Positions 35,549-43,218 of a stretch of DNA of 64,000 bases are shown piece by piece (positions within the stretch are counted from its first letter, which is position 1; each line of letters starts with the position of its first letter). The stretch is from Lachnospiraceae bacterium (GTDB lineage Bacteria; Bacillota; Clostridia; Lachnospirales; Lachnospiraceae), in assembly GCA_016286555.1 (NCBI GenBank), contig JAEETA010000004.1, positions 57,011-121,010 of the forward strand, in the 5' to 3' direction. The notes below the pieces were generated by a model, which did no database searches, was not told the DNA's origin, and saw only the letters and a program-made list of their open reading frames with translations. The position numbers and the translations under genes are program-made.

Positions 35549-36754
35549 TTAGGTCTCTTTTTTCCCGGAGTGGGCCTTGCGGAACATGAATTTCCGGACC
35601 ACGGCTATGCCGATGCGGTAGGGCAGAGGACGGAGCGCCTTGTCCGCCTCCTTCAGCTTTTCCCGGATGGGGATATTCTGCGGGCAGTGCTGCTCACATT
35701 TTCCGCATTCGATGCACTGACTGGGGAATGCGGGCTCCCTGGTAAGACCCACGGTCTGGGCATACTGGAACCGTCCCTCGCTCTTGGACTCGATGTACAT
35801 CGCGTTGTAACAGCGGAAGGCACCGGGGATGTCCACTCCCTTCGGGCAGGGCATACAGTACCTGCAGCCGGTGCAGCCCACCTTCTCCAGCGCCCGGATC
35901 TCGTCGGTGACGGCCTTCAAGGTGGCGTGATCCGCCTCCGTGAAATGCCCCGCAGGAGCGGCATCCGCCGTACGGCAGTTCTCCTGCACCATCTCCACGC
36001 TGTTCATACCGGAAAGCACCACCGTGACCTCCGGCTGATCGTAGAGCCAGCGCAGGCCCCACTCCGCGGGAGACCAGTTTCGGCCGCTTTCCTGCATGAT
36101 CTTCTTTGCAGACTCGGGGAGCATGTTCACCAGCTTTCCTCCCCGGAGCGGCTCCATGATCACCACGGGGATCCCCTTGGCTGCGGCAGCCTTCAGGCCG
36201 TCCACCCCCGCCTGGGTGTTGACGTCAAAATAATTGTACTGGATCTGGCAGATGTCCCAGTCGTAGTCGTTCAGGATCCGGAGGAACCCTTCCGTGGAGC
36301 CGTGATAGGAAAAGCCCACATTCCGGATTTGACCGGCGCGCTTCTTCTCCTCCAGCCACTCGACTGCGCCTACCTTCTTCAGCTTCTCCCACATGGCCAC
36401 ATCCGTCAGATGGTGCATCAGATAATAGTCCAAATGATCCGTCCGAAGGCGCGCCAGCTCCTCGTTAAAGTACCGGTCCAGTGCTGCCCGGTTGCTCACC
36501 AGATACTGGGGAAGCTTCGTGGCGATATGAATCCTGTCCCGGATCCCGTTCCGCTCAAAGATCTCACCGATGGCGGCTTCGCTCCCGGGATAGACATAGG
36601 CGGTGTCAAAATAGTTCACCCCCTGCCGGAAGGCTTCCATGATCTCCCGCTCCGCCTCGTCGATGTCGATGGCATTTCCTTTTTTCTGAAAGCGCATGCA
36701 GCCGAATCCCAGAATCGACAACTGCTCTCCCTTTTTGTCCTGTCTGTATTGCAT
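35549..36754 (-). CDS. Aldo/keto reductase with C-terminal 4Fe-4S ferredoxin domain
   Basis: 401 residues from ATG 36754 (MQYRQDKKGEQLSILGFGCMRF), with AGGGGG upstream; a longer frame to 36835 has no ribosome site. The N-terminal barrel has the AKR residues Asp/Tyr in NYFDTAYVYPGSE, Lys in IATKLP and His in YYLMHHL. A ferredoxin-like tail follows: CTGCRYCMPCPKGVDIP and CIECGKCEQHCPQNIP, eight cysteines for two clusters. This is a common anaerobe-type oxidoreductase whose natural substrate is generally unknown. The upstream Gfo/Idh gene is in the same direction, with 124 bp between. Confidence 0.92.
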   Translation of the reverse strand: MQYRQDKKGEQLSILGFGCMRFQKKGNAIDIDEAEREIMEAFRQGVNYFDTAYVYPGSEAAIGEIFERNGIRDRIHIATKLPQYLVSNRAALDRYFNEELARLRTDHLDYYLMHHLTDVAMWEKLKKVGAVEWLEEKKRAGQIRNVGFSYHGSTEGFLRILNDYDWDICQIQYNYFDVNTQAGVDGLKAAAAKGIPVVIMEPLRGGKLVNMLPESAKKIMQESGRNWSPAEWGLRWLYDQPEVTVVLSGMNSVEMVQENCRTADAAPAGHFTEADHATLKAVTDEIRALEKVGCTGCRYCMPCPKGVDIPGAFRCYNAMYIESKSEGRFQYAQTVGLTREPAFPSQCIECGKCEQHCPQNIPIREKLKEADKALRPLPYRIGIAVVRKFMFRKAHSGKKET

Positions 36755-36878
36755 AAAACCCCCTGCGTTTTCGTTTTTTGCCCGTTTCCCGGACGGGCCC
36801 GCTATCATCATAAATCCACTTCCCACGCCTTGCAACGAAAAACCGATTTTCCGTGCCAGGGGCAGGATCAGAAAATCC

Positions 36879-37847
36879 TCAGAATCCGATCTGCCGCAGC
36901 ACCTCGTCGATCACCTTCGCATTATTCACAGAAAACTCCGGCGTGATATGGGGCACCTCCCCCTGCTCGATGCAGCGGCTGAGCTGCTCGATCTCCAGTG
37001 CGTAATTCTGCGGAACCTCCACGGTGCGGGTGATGATGCCGCCCTCCGTAAAAATCTGATAGCTGACTCTCCCCTGCTGATTGTACTCCACATCCGAGCG
37101 AATGCAGCCCTTGCTGCCGTGGATGTAGAGTCTGTCAAAGCGGGAATTGGTATTTTTCCCCAGGTTCATGCCCACCGTAAAGGAAGCCCGGGCGCCGCCC
37201 GCAAACTTCATGATGCCCGTGGTCAGGTAATCCACCCCCTGATCCGTCATCTCCGCCACGGCGCTTACCTGCTCCGGCGCCTCCCCCGTCAGGGTCATGA
37301 TCATGGTGGTGCAGTAGCACCCCAGGTCGTACATGGCGCCGCCGCCCGCCTCCTTATGAAGGCGGAAATCCTCCTCATAGCCCTGGGTCACAAAGGCGGT
37401 ATCGATGTAGTCCAGCGTCCCGATGATGCCGCTGTCCACATCCTTTTTCAGACTCTCCACGTAGGGGCTGTGGAGATAAGCGTAGGCCTCCATGAGATGG
37501 ACTCCGTGTTCCTTCGCGATGCGGAACATCTCCTCCGCCTCCGCCGCATTCATGGCCAGCGGCTTCTCGCACAGCACATGCTTTCCCGCTTCCAGCGCCG
37601 CCTTCACCCAGGGGAAATGCAGATCGTTGGGCAACGGGATGTAGATGGCCTGCACCTCCGGGTCCTCCACCAGCTCCCGGTAGCTGCCGTAAGCCTTTGT
37701 AAAGCCGTACTCTTCCTTAAAGCGCTCCGCCTTCTCAAGGCTCCTGCCGGCGATGGCGTAGAGCTCGCAGTTTTTTGCCTGATGCATCCCCGGGATCGTG
37801 CACCAGCGTGCGATGTTTGCTGTTCCCAGTATTCCCCATTTTACCAT
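36879..37847 (-). CDS. Gfo/Idh/MocA family NAD(P)-dependent oxidoreductase
   Basis: 322 residues from ATG 37847, where GGAGG stands 8 bases upstream; an earlier in-frame ATG is too close to it. The Rossmann start VKWGILGTANIARW is followed by the family motif HVLCEKPLAMNAAEAEEM (catalytic Lys) and MEAYAYLHSPYVESLK. The C-terminal half carries GAMYDLGCYCTTMIMTLTGEAPEQVSA, typical of trans-dihydrodiol/glucose-fructose-type dehydrogenases. It oxidises or reduces a sugar or related polyol; the substrate is not evident. The region upstream (37848-37970) is AT-rich with a TATAAT box on the minus strand. Confidence 0.9.
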   Translation of the reverse strand: MVKWGILGTANIARWCTIPGMHQAKNCELYAIAGRSLEKAERFKEEYGFTKAYGSYRELVEDPEVQAIYIPLPNDLHFPWVKAALEAGKHVLCEKPLAMNAAEAEEMFRIAKEHGVHLMEAYAYLHSPYVESLKKDVDSGIIGTLDYIDTAFVTQGYEEDFRLHKEAGGGAMYDLGCYCTTMIMTLTGEAPEQVSAVAEMTDQGVDYLTTGIMKFAGGARASFTVGMNLGKNTNSRFDRLYIHGSKGCIRSDVEYNQQGRVSYQIFTEGGIITRTVEVPQNYALEIEQLSRCIEQGEVPHITPEFSVNNAKVIDEVLRQIGF

Positions 37848-37962
37848 GTTCATTTCCTCCGTATGCGCATTTAAATGCATATTATATTATGCCCCTTTTA
37901 CGGAACGGAAACACGCCCATTTTTGCTCTGTTTTGACGGAAATATGTGAGGAGTTTGTCTGA

Positions 37963-38000
37963 ATAAAAAGAGGCCTCTCCTGCGGATGCAGGGGAGGCCT
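37963..38000 (-). terminator. Intrinsic terminator of the transglutaminase/DUF4214 gene
   Basis: AGGCCTCTCCTGC (37971-37983) pairs with GCAGGGGAGGCCT (37988-38000), with one mismatch or wobble, around GGAT. On the minus strand it is followed by CTTTTTATTC. Confidence 0.88.
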
Positions 38001-38020
38001 TGTTCTATTCTCTTGATTCT

Positions 38021-40723
38021 TTACAGGAGCCCGAAGCTCTCCAGCAGATTGTAAAACTCCTCGGACTCGGTAAAGCCGTAGATGATCTCCAGACGATCCG
38101 CACCGGTCTCCAGCTTCGCCATCCAGTAGGCAAAGCCGCCCTCGTCGGGCTCTCTGTCAAAGAGTGCGTTGTACATGTCCGTGACGAACTCGGCGTTGGA
38201 TTTTTCCTTGTCCAGATACTCTGCGGAGAAGAAGAAGCCCTCTCTGGCTACCCAGGCAGCCTGCATGGATCCGGAGGCAATGCCCTGCACCCAGTAGTCA
38301 ATACCGCCTTTTTCTCCTGTTCTGCCCAGACACTTGGTGTAGAGCCGCTCCACGAAACGGCGGATGCCGGGATTTACGGCCGTTCCGTCCTCATTCATGA
38401 TGCCTCGGACGATACCGTAGGCTTCACAGAGATTCTCAAACTCGGGAGAATTCACGAATCCGCTGAGGACATAGGCTCTGGTATAGCCCCTGCTCAGATA
38501 GTCCAGCCAGCCGGTAAAACCTTCCTCATCGGGATCTCTGTTAAAGAAGGTGCTGTACAGAACCGTCAGGTACTCGGCGTCGCTTAAGCCCCGGTTTGCA
38601 AACTCCTCGCCCATGATGAATCCCTGGGCCAGACCCGCGCCGTCATTCACATGATCCAGCAGCTGGCGGGTCCAGTGCTCCAGGCCTGCTTCTTCCGCCT
38701 CACGTCCCAGAGCTTCGGTGTACATCCGGGCCACAAAGGCTCTCACCAGAGCTTCCGTGTCATCATCATCATCATCGGAGCCGCCGCCCTGCTCGGTGGT
38801 CAGGCGGATTGAGATATTCTGTCCCTTAGGCAGATAGGTGTAGGAGTTCCCTCCCCTGTCATAGAATCTGTCAGGAAGAGGAACATCCAGGTTCAGATTC
38901 TTCGGCGTTTGAATGGTGGTCAGGGAACGGCAGGCCGACAACATTCCAAAGGCTTCCGTGACACTGCTCATGTCCCATCCGCTCAGATCCAGGGAGGTCA
39001 AAGCGCCGCAGCCGTAAAAGGCGCATTCTGCGTCCGTGACATTTTGAAGGTTACAGTTGGTCAGATGCACGGAAGTAAGACGGGTGCAACCATAGAACAT
39101 GTAGCGCAGGCAGTCTATCACCACACCGTTTTCGGCAGCAAAGGAGCTGACGGTATTTTGCACGCAAAATCCGGTGCCGCTCACGGAATGAAGTCTGCTG
39201 CTGATATGGGTGCGGTATTCTCTGCCATTGACCCTGGCGATGGCAGGAACCACAAGCGTTGATGCGGTGCCGTTGTAGCCGGAGAGGCGGATGATGCCCT
39301 CACCGTACTCAACTTCATACTCGTAATCGTTCTGCCAGGTGGTGTCCTCTTCCCCATCATCGTCAACGGGCTCGTCCACATCGGGGGTGGGGGCGGTCCG
39401 GGTAACATTGTAGGTCTTCCCCGCGTAGCTCACAGTGGCAGGATGATCACTCAGAGGACCTCCGTTCAAAGATCCCACCACTTCGGCGGTATAGGTCCCG
39501 TTGCCGCGGGTGGTGATCCCGTTGGTGATAAAGTACTGATAGTCTGCGTCCGTAAAGTAGGGAGAAACGTGGCTCTCGGAGCCTGCATCCTCATCAAGGA
39601 TACAGTTGGAATACTCCATGTAAGTCGGGATCAGGCTTGCCCACTCCGCAACATCCGAGGATTCTGCCTCATGACCGTTGATGTAATCACCGCCCCTTCG
39701 CTGCCCCGCAACGTTGTAATAGCCGTAATCATAATCGGCACCATCACCATCATCCCAGGTGGTATCCAGGAGATACCAGTGATTGTGGAGCTGCACCATG
39801 TTCCAGGCGTGGCTGGAGCCGGTGACATTGATGGTCCGGATCCCTACTGCGTTCAGAAGGAGCCCTGTGGTGGCAGCGTAGCCTGCACAGACCGTAAGCC
39901 CGTCATGGATCAGGGAATAAGCCCCCTGCTCCCAGTCGATCCTTCTGACCCCGCTGTCGTAGATAAGGGAAGAATTGTTCGCAGCTTCATAATCGTAGGT
40001 CGTATGTTCGCAGATGATGTCATGCAGGATCCGCTCCTTCTCCTCGGGAAGGGATGCGGCATTTGCCTGCCGGATCCATCCGCTGACCACATTCGTAAAC
40101 TCCTCTACGGCTGCGCTTCTGCCCGCCCCCGTCTTAAACTGGGGATAAAGGGTGACAATACCTGCAGAGCCGTTGATGGTATTGTTGATGACGAAAAACT
40201 GCGGATGGCTCAGCTTAAACATGTAATTGATCTGAAAGCCGTTCAGATGATCCAGGGTCAGGTCATCGGTCCTGACAGAGATGGAAGTATAGTCAGCGGT
40301 GCTGTTTTGCATCACCTGAATGCAGGCTTCCTCCATACGGTGCCAGCACTCCCGCTCATCCTCTGTCAGCAGGTTGTAGGCGGCGGTGGGGTGGAACTGT
40401 CTCCAGAAAGTGGAGCCGCTTGCGAACTGTACCGCTTCTTCGGAAGGCTCGTAGTAGTAGCAATCCGCTGCAGTAACGTCGATCTCCTCTTCCACAGGAA
40501 TGACAACCGTGTCAGCATATTCGTACCAGTCGGGGAAGTAGGCCTCCGCTGCGGCTGTCTGCTCTGAGATGAGTTCTGCGCTGTCTTCAAAAAGCTCCGC
40601 AGTCTCTTCAATCTCCTGCGCCGGTGCGTACTCTGCTGCCTGCAATGCCTGGGCGGGCATTCCCGTGACCAGCAATGCGACTGCGCTGAGCAGACCTGCG
40701 ATCCTGTACATCCTATACTTCAT
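38021..40723 (-). CDS. Secreted transglutaminase-like protein with BspA-type repeats and two DUF4214 domains
   Basis: 900 residues. A Sec signal peptide (MKYRMYRIAGLLSAVALLVTG) ends near residue 30. A transglutaminase-like cysteine protease fold follows, about residues 230-340: the triad is visible as VCAGYAATTG (Cys), GSSHAWNMV (His) and YLLDTTWDDG (Asp). Residues 460-650 form a BspA/leucine-rich surface repeat region (TSLDLSGWDMSSVTEAF). A poly-Asp linker leads to two DUF4214 domains (about 665-770 and 785-895: YTEALGREAEEAGLEHW, FFNRDPDEEGFTGWLDY; YTKCLGRTGEKGGIDYW). No sortase motif or anchor is seen. It probably acts outside the cell on peptides or surface proteins. It is monocistronic with GGAGGAAAT upstream. 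Confidence 0.88.
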   Translation of the reverse strand: MKYRMYRIAGLLSAVALLVTGMPAQALQAAEYAPAQEIEETAELFEDSAELISEQTAAAEAYFPDWYEYADTVVIPVEEEIDVTAADCYYYEPSEEAVQFASGSTFWRQFHPTAAYNLLTEDERECWHRMEEACIQVMQNSTADYTSISVRTDDLTLDHLNGFQINYMFKLSHPQFFVINNTINGSAGIVTLYPQFKTGAGRSAAVEEFTNVVSGWIRQANAASLPEEKERILHDIICEHTTYDYEAANNSSLIYDSGVRRIDWEQGAYSLIHDGLTVCAGYAATTGLLLNAVGIRTINVTGSSHAWNMVQLHNHWYLLDTTWDDGDGADYDYGYYNVAGQRRGGDYINGHEAESSDVAEWASLIPTYMEYSNCILDEDAGSESHVSPYFTDADYQYFITNGITTRGNGTYTAEVVGSLNGGPLSDHPATVSYAGKTYNVTRTAPTPDVDEPVDDDGEEDTTWQNDYEYEVEYGEGIIRLSGYNGTASTLVVPAIARVNGREYRTHISSRLHSVSGTGFCVQNTVSSFAAENGVVIDCLRYMFYGCTRLTSVHLTNCNLQNVTDAECAFYGCGALTSLDLSGWDMSSVTEAFGMLSACRSLTTIQTPKNLNLDVPLPDRFYDRGGNSYTYLPKGQNISIRLTTEQGGGSDDDDDDTEALVRAFVARMYTEALGREAEEAGLEHWTRQLLDHVNDGAGLAQGFIMGEEFANRGLSDAEYLTVLYSTFFNRDPDEEGFTGWLDYLSRGYTRAYVLSGFVNSPEFENLCEAYGIVRGIMNEDGTAVNPGIRRFVERLYTKCLGRTGEKGGIDYWVQGIASGSMQAAWVAREGFFFSAEYLDKEKSNAEFVTDMYNALFDREPDEGGFAYWMAKLETGADRLEIIYGFTESEEFYNLLESFGLL

Positions 40724-40813
40724 ATTTCCTCCTTTGTCTGCCTCCGGCAGACACCCATGGTGAGATCTGTTAAGCAGATTCTCCGAAGCGAATATTTGCT
40801 TTTTTGTTATATC

Positions 40814-41920
40814 TCAAGGCGTGATTTTTCTTTCTTCCAAAAACGCCCGAATTTCCTCATAACGCTCCAAGAGTGCGTTTTTAGCGGAACCGGGGATCCA
40901 GCTTCCGTTATGATGATGCACAGTGTAGCTGTGCTCCGTGTGATAAACAATCCCCGTATCAAAACTCTTGCAGGTCAGCGTCTCAAAAGGATACACCGTA
41001 ATGTCCCCCACCGACTGGAAGGACCCGTTTTTCTTTAGGCCATGCCGCTCGATGATCTGTGTGTAACGCACCGGGCAGGTGGAAGTATCCCAGGAGCCGT
41101 CCTCTTTCAGGTACGGCCTGCGTTCATAGCTCTCGCAGATCTCCTGCAGGATCGGGTGCCCCGGAACTGCTCCCATCCCGGAACCGCATTCGATCCGGTC
41201 CATGGACTCAAAGCTCATATATGCATCATTATACAACAGATCATCGATGGGGCGTAACATCTCTACATCCAGATCCATGTAGACTCCGCCATACCTGCGG
41301 AGGAGATCCGCTCTGGCGTAATCCGAGGCAAAAGCCCAGTTTTTATCAGAAATGGCCTGGTCGAAAAACAGGCAGCCCTCCGGATGATAACTGTTCAGAT
41401 CCCAGATCCTGATCTCAAAGTCCGGCGCATACCGCTTCCAGGAATCCAGGCATTTTTGATACAGATCCGGCAAAGGATCTCCCGAGAACCAGATGGCATG
41501 GATCTTCTTCGGAATGACAGGCGCGTCATGTTTCCGATATTTCACCGGCGGCTTTTCCGCCGTAAGGAGCTGCAGGTCCTCATAGAGGAATTCCAAATAC
41601 ATGGAGGGGATAGCTTCGAAGCCCGCCAGGTCAGGATCCGCCTGCAACTGCGCCAGCACCTCTCTATGCCCGGTAACGGCGACAAGCAGCACCGCGCGCT
41701 CCCTGTCCATCTCTGCCAGACGACTCTTCGGGATCAGGGGAAATGCCTCCCCATTCGGCAGAGAGTTCTTCGTCCCAGCCACATCCACGAATCCCCGGAG
41801 CCGATCCAGCAAGCCGCTCTTTTGCAGGAACGGAAGCGTGCTGCTCCGGAAGCGTTTCCCGCTTCCCCAGCAGACGATGTCCTTCGTCTTCAGTTGTTCA
41901 AAATACGCTACCAGTGTCAT
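40814..41920 (-). CDS. GT32-type glycosyltransferase (DXD sugar-binding)
   Basis: 368 residues. Residues 1-125 are an extra N-terminal domain (DIVCWGSGKRFRSSTLPFL) that looks like a small nucleotide-binding-like fold. From residue 135 the GT32 family signature is clear: PKKIHAIWFSGDPLPDLYQKCLDSWKRY, FASDYARADLLRRYGGVYMDLDVE with the metal-binding D216-x-D218, and a final HHNGSW. It transfers a sugar from a nucleotide sugar, most likely to a capsular, secreted or peptide acceptor. It has no ribosome site of its own and starts 6 bp after the stop of a small cysteine-rich gene, so it is translated by coupling within that operon. Confidence 0.88.
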   Translation of the reverse strand: MTLVAYFEQLKTKDIVCWGSGKRFRSSTLPFLQKSGLLDRLRGFVDVAGTKNSLPNGEAFPLIPKSRLAEMDRERAVLLVAVTGHREVLAQLQADPDLAGFEAIPSMYLEFLYEDLQLLTAEKPPVKYRKHDAPVIPKKIHAIWFSGDPLPDLYQKCLDSWKRYAPDFEIRIWDLNSYHPEGCLFFDQAISDKNWAFASDYARADLLRRYGGVYMDLDVEMLRPIDDLLYNDAYMSFESMDRIECGSGMGAVPGHPILQEICESYERRPYLKEDGSWDTSTCPVRYTQIIERHGLKKNGSFQSVGDITVYPFETLTCKSFDTGIVYHTEHSYTVHHHNGSWIPGSAKNALLERYEEIRAFLEERKITP

Positions 41921-41926
41921 TTCGTA

Positions 41927-42124
41927 CTACCGATAATCAGCCGACACATCCATAAATTCCCTGTTGCCTCGGATATAATCAGCGTAGGCCGTCTCAGCAT
42001 CCTTGCCATGAAACACCTTGCAAAGTCCGCACATGTCGCAATCTGCGATGCAAGGGAATCGCTCTTTGATATAGCTTCTGCGCTCTTTCTCGGTAGAACC
42101 GGTAATCTCCGGTGCATTTCCCAT
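41927..42124 (-). CDS. Small cysteine-motif protein, CX3CX2CX2C (paralogue 2)
   Basis: 65 residues from ATG 42124, behind AGAGGA. The sequence holds CIADCDMCGLC near residues 24-34 and ends YADYIRGNREFMDVSADYR. The same cysteine spacing and the same Y-x-DYI-x-G-x-x-E block occur in the preceding gene, so the two are paralogues. The cysteine set could bind zinc or an iron-sulfur cluster, or be modified after translation. There is no signal peptide. It lies 13 bp after paralogue 1 and 6 bp before the glycosyltransferase. I do not recognise a characterised family. Confidence 0.72.
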   Translation of the reverse strand: MGNAPEITGSTEKERRSYIKERFPCIADCDMCGLCKVFHGKDAETAYADYIRGNREFMDVSADYR

Positions 42125-42137
42125 GAGCCAAATCCTC

Positions 42138-42359
42138 TCAATGTATCTGCCTGCCCTGACGGTAGGTATCCATGTACTCCATGTTGATTTCACGGATCTC
42201 CTTCTTTCCGTCGATATAGTCCTGATAGATGTCCCAGGGGCTCCCACCGCCCAGCCAGCAGGAGGAACAGTTTTCACACCCCCCACCGCAATCCAGGGAT
42301 GCCTTCACGATCTGTTCGCGCTCTTCCCGAGTTGTGTCTTTGATCAGAATGGATTTCAT
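42138..42359 (-). CDS. Small cysteine-motif protein, CX3CX2CX2C (paralogue 1)
   Basis: 73 residues, start ATG 42359 with a good GGGAGG site. It opens MKSILIKDTTREEREQIVKA, then carries CGGGCENCSSC (residues 24-34), a GGGS turn, and YQDYIDGKKEIREINMEYMDTYR. The charged, partly helical sequence without a signal peptide suggests a cytosolic protein or precursor peptide. I recall similar short proteins from other Lachnospiraceae but no demonstrated function. It is the first gene of a three-gene operon with paralogue 2 and a GT32 glycosyltransferase. Confidence 0.75.
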   Translation of the reverse strand: MKSILIKDTTREEREQIVKASLDCGGGCENCSSCWLGGGSPWDIYQDYIDGKKEIREINMEYMDTYRQGRQIH

Positions 42360-42442
42360 GATTATCCTCCCCTCACACTATCAGTATAAGCGATGGGCTG
42401 TGTATTACAAGGATTCCTACTGCTCCGCTGTTCGTCGCAGAG

Positions 42443-42919
42443 TCACTCCCGATTTGCCAAAATAGAACGGCTGCGGATTGCCCGGATCACCATGAATACG
42501 GGGACCAGCAGGAAGCTGACGGTTACAAACAGGAAACCGTTCTTTACGGTAGCATCAAAAAGTACCAGAAAGTAAGCTGCCGCCTCCGCCAGAAGACAGA
42601 GGATGACAGCCGGGATCAGGAGAAGGATGAAGCCCGTCTTCTGCCCCTTGGTATACCCCTCTTCATGATGGGCCAGCACCGCACCATGCCACTTTCCCAG
42701 GAGAAAACACCCGGTGGAGGCAAGCAGGATCCCGGCCGCGTAGCACAGGGGGTTCACCTCCACAAGCTTCGTGGACCAGGGGAAGAAAAAGATCCAGGTG
42801 ATCCGGGTATCCACCACTTCTGCCATGGAATACTCCAGGAAAACCGTGCAAAAGCCGAGAACGATCAGGGCAAGATAGTAAAGAACGCTAAGTCCAATGA
42901 TCTTTTTGAAACGATACAT
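42443..42919 (-). CDS. Four-helix membrane protein of unknown function
   Basis: 158 residues from ATG 42919, with GAGGAG 5 bases upstream. Hydrophobic segments lie near residues 5-27, 55-76, 92-112 and 117-140, ending in a basic tail (RAIRSRSILANRE). No known motif is visible. It stands alone between the cysteine-motif operon (start 83 bp downstream) and a gap with a perfect palindrome and a short reverse-strand frame. The function is unknown. Confidence 0.7.
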   Translation of the reverse strand: MYRFKKIIGLSVLYYLALIVLGFCTVFLEYSMAEVVDTRITWIFFFPWSTKLVEVNPLCYAAGILLASTGCFLLGKWHGAVLAHHEEGYTKGQKTGFILLLIPAVILCLLAEAAAYFLVLFDATVKNGFLFVTVSFLLVPVFMVIRAIRSRSILANRE

Positions 42920-42987
42920 GTCACTCCTCTGAATCATAAATCATTAACCAACAATATTTTATCACGCAGTCGCGGCATAGCAAAATA

Positions 42988-43001
42988 TTCACGATCGTGA
43001 A
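42988..43001. promoter_or_regulatory. Perfect 14-bp palindrome, possible operator
   Basis: TTCACGATCGTGAA reads identically on both strands. It lies 69 bp upstream of the four-helix membrane protein gene on one side and 32 bp before a short plus-strand frame on the other, so it could regulate either. No cognate repressor is identified. Confidence 0.5.
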
Positions 43002-43032
43002 CGGCAAAAAAAACTTGTCATGAATCGAGGAA

Positions 43033-43143
43033 ATGACCCTGAATCTGTCCTCACACTTAGCTGCTACTCGCCTGGGGCTGTCCGTTCAGGACCTGACCGC
43101 CAAGATGATTGCAAAAGGATATAAGGTGCCTGAAACCGTATAA
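43033..43143 (+). pseudogene. Short plus-strand frame, possible gene remnant
   Basis: 36 codons from ATG 43033 to TAA 43143. The translation LAATRLGLSVQDLTAKMIAK looks protein-like (amphipathic, no shadow of a gene on the other strand) and resembles the C-terminal end of a larger protein. GAGGAA precedes the ATG by only one or two bases, too close for efficient initiation. A terminator in the same direction follows, which suggests that this is the tail of a decayed gene or a small transcript. I cannot name a parent family. Confidence 0.35.
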
Positions 43144-43168
43144 TCCTGTCCCATGAAACAGCAAGGAG

Positions 43169-43200
43169 AGCATCCCACGATGCTCTCCTTTTCTGTCCTA
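43169..43200 (+). terminator. Intrinsic terminator, plus-strand direction
   Basis: AAGGAGAGCATC and GATGCTCTCCTT form a perfect 12-bp stem around CCAC, followed by TTCTGTCCT on the plus strand. On the minus strand, after the YARHG lipoprotein gene, the T-run is poorer, so it may serve both sides. Confidence 0.7.
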
Positions 43201-43218
43201 TTCTATCACAGCGCTCCG

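Noticed and set aside
38759..38780. TCA/ATC trinucleotide repeat
   Set aside because: It encodes a short poly-aspartate linker between the repeat region and the DUF4214 domains of a secreted protein, not a regulatory microsatellite.
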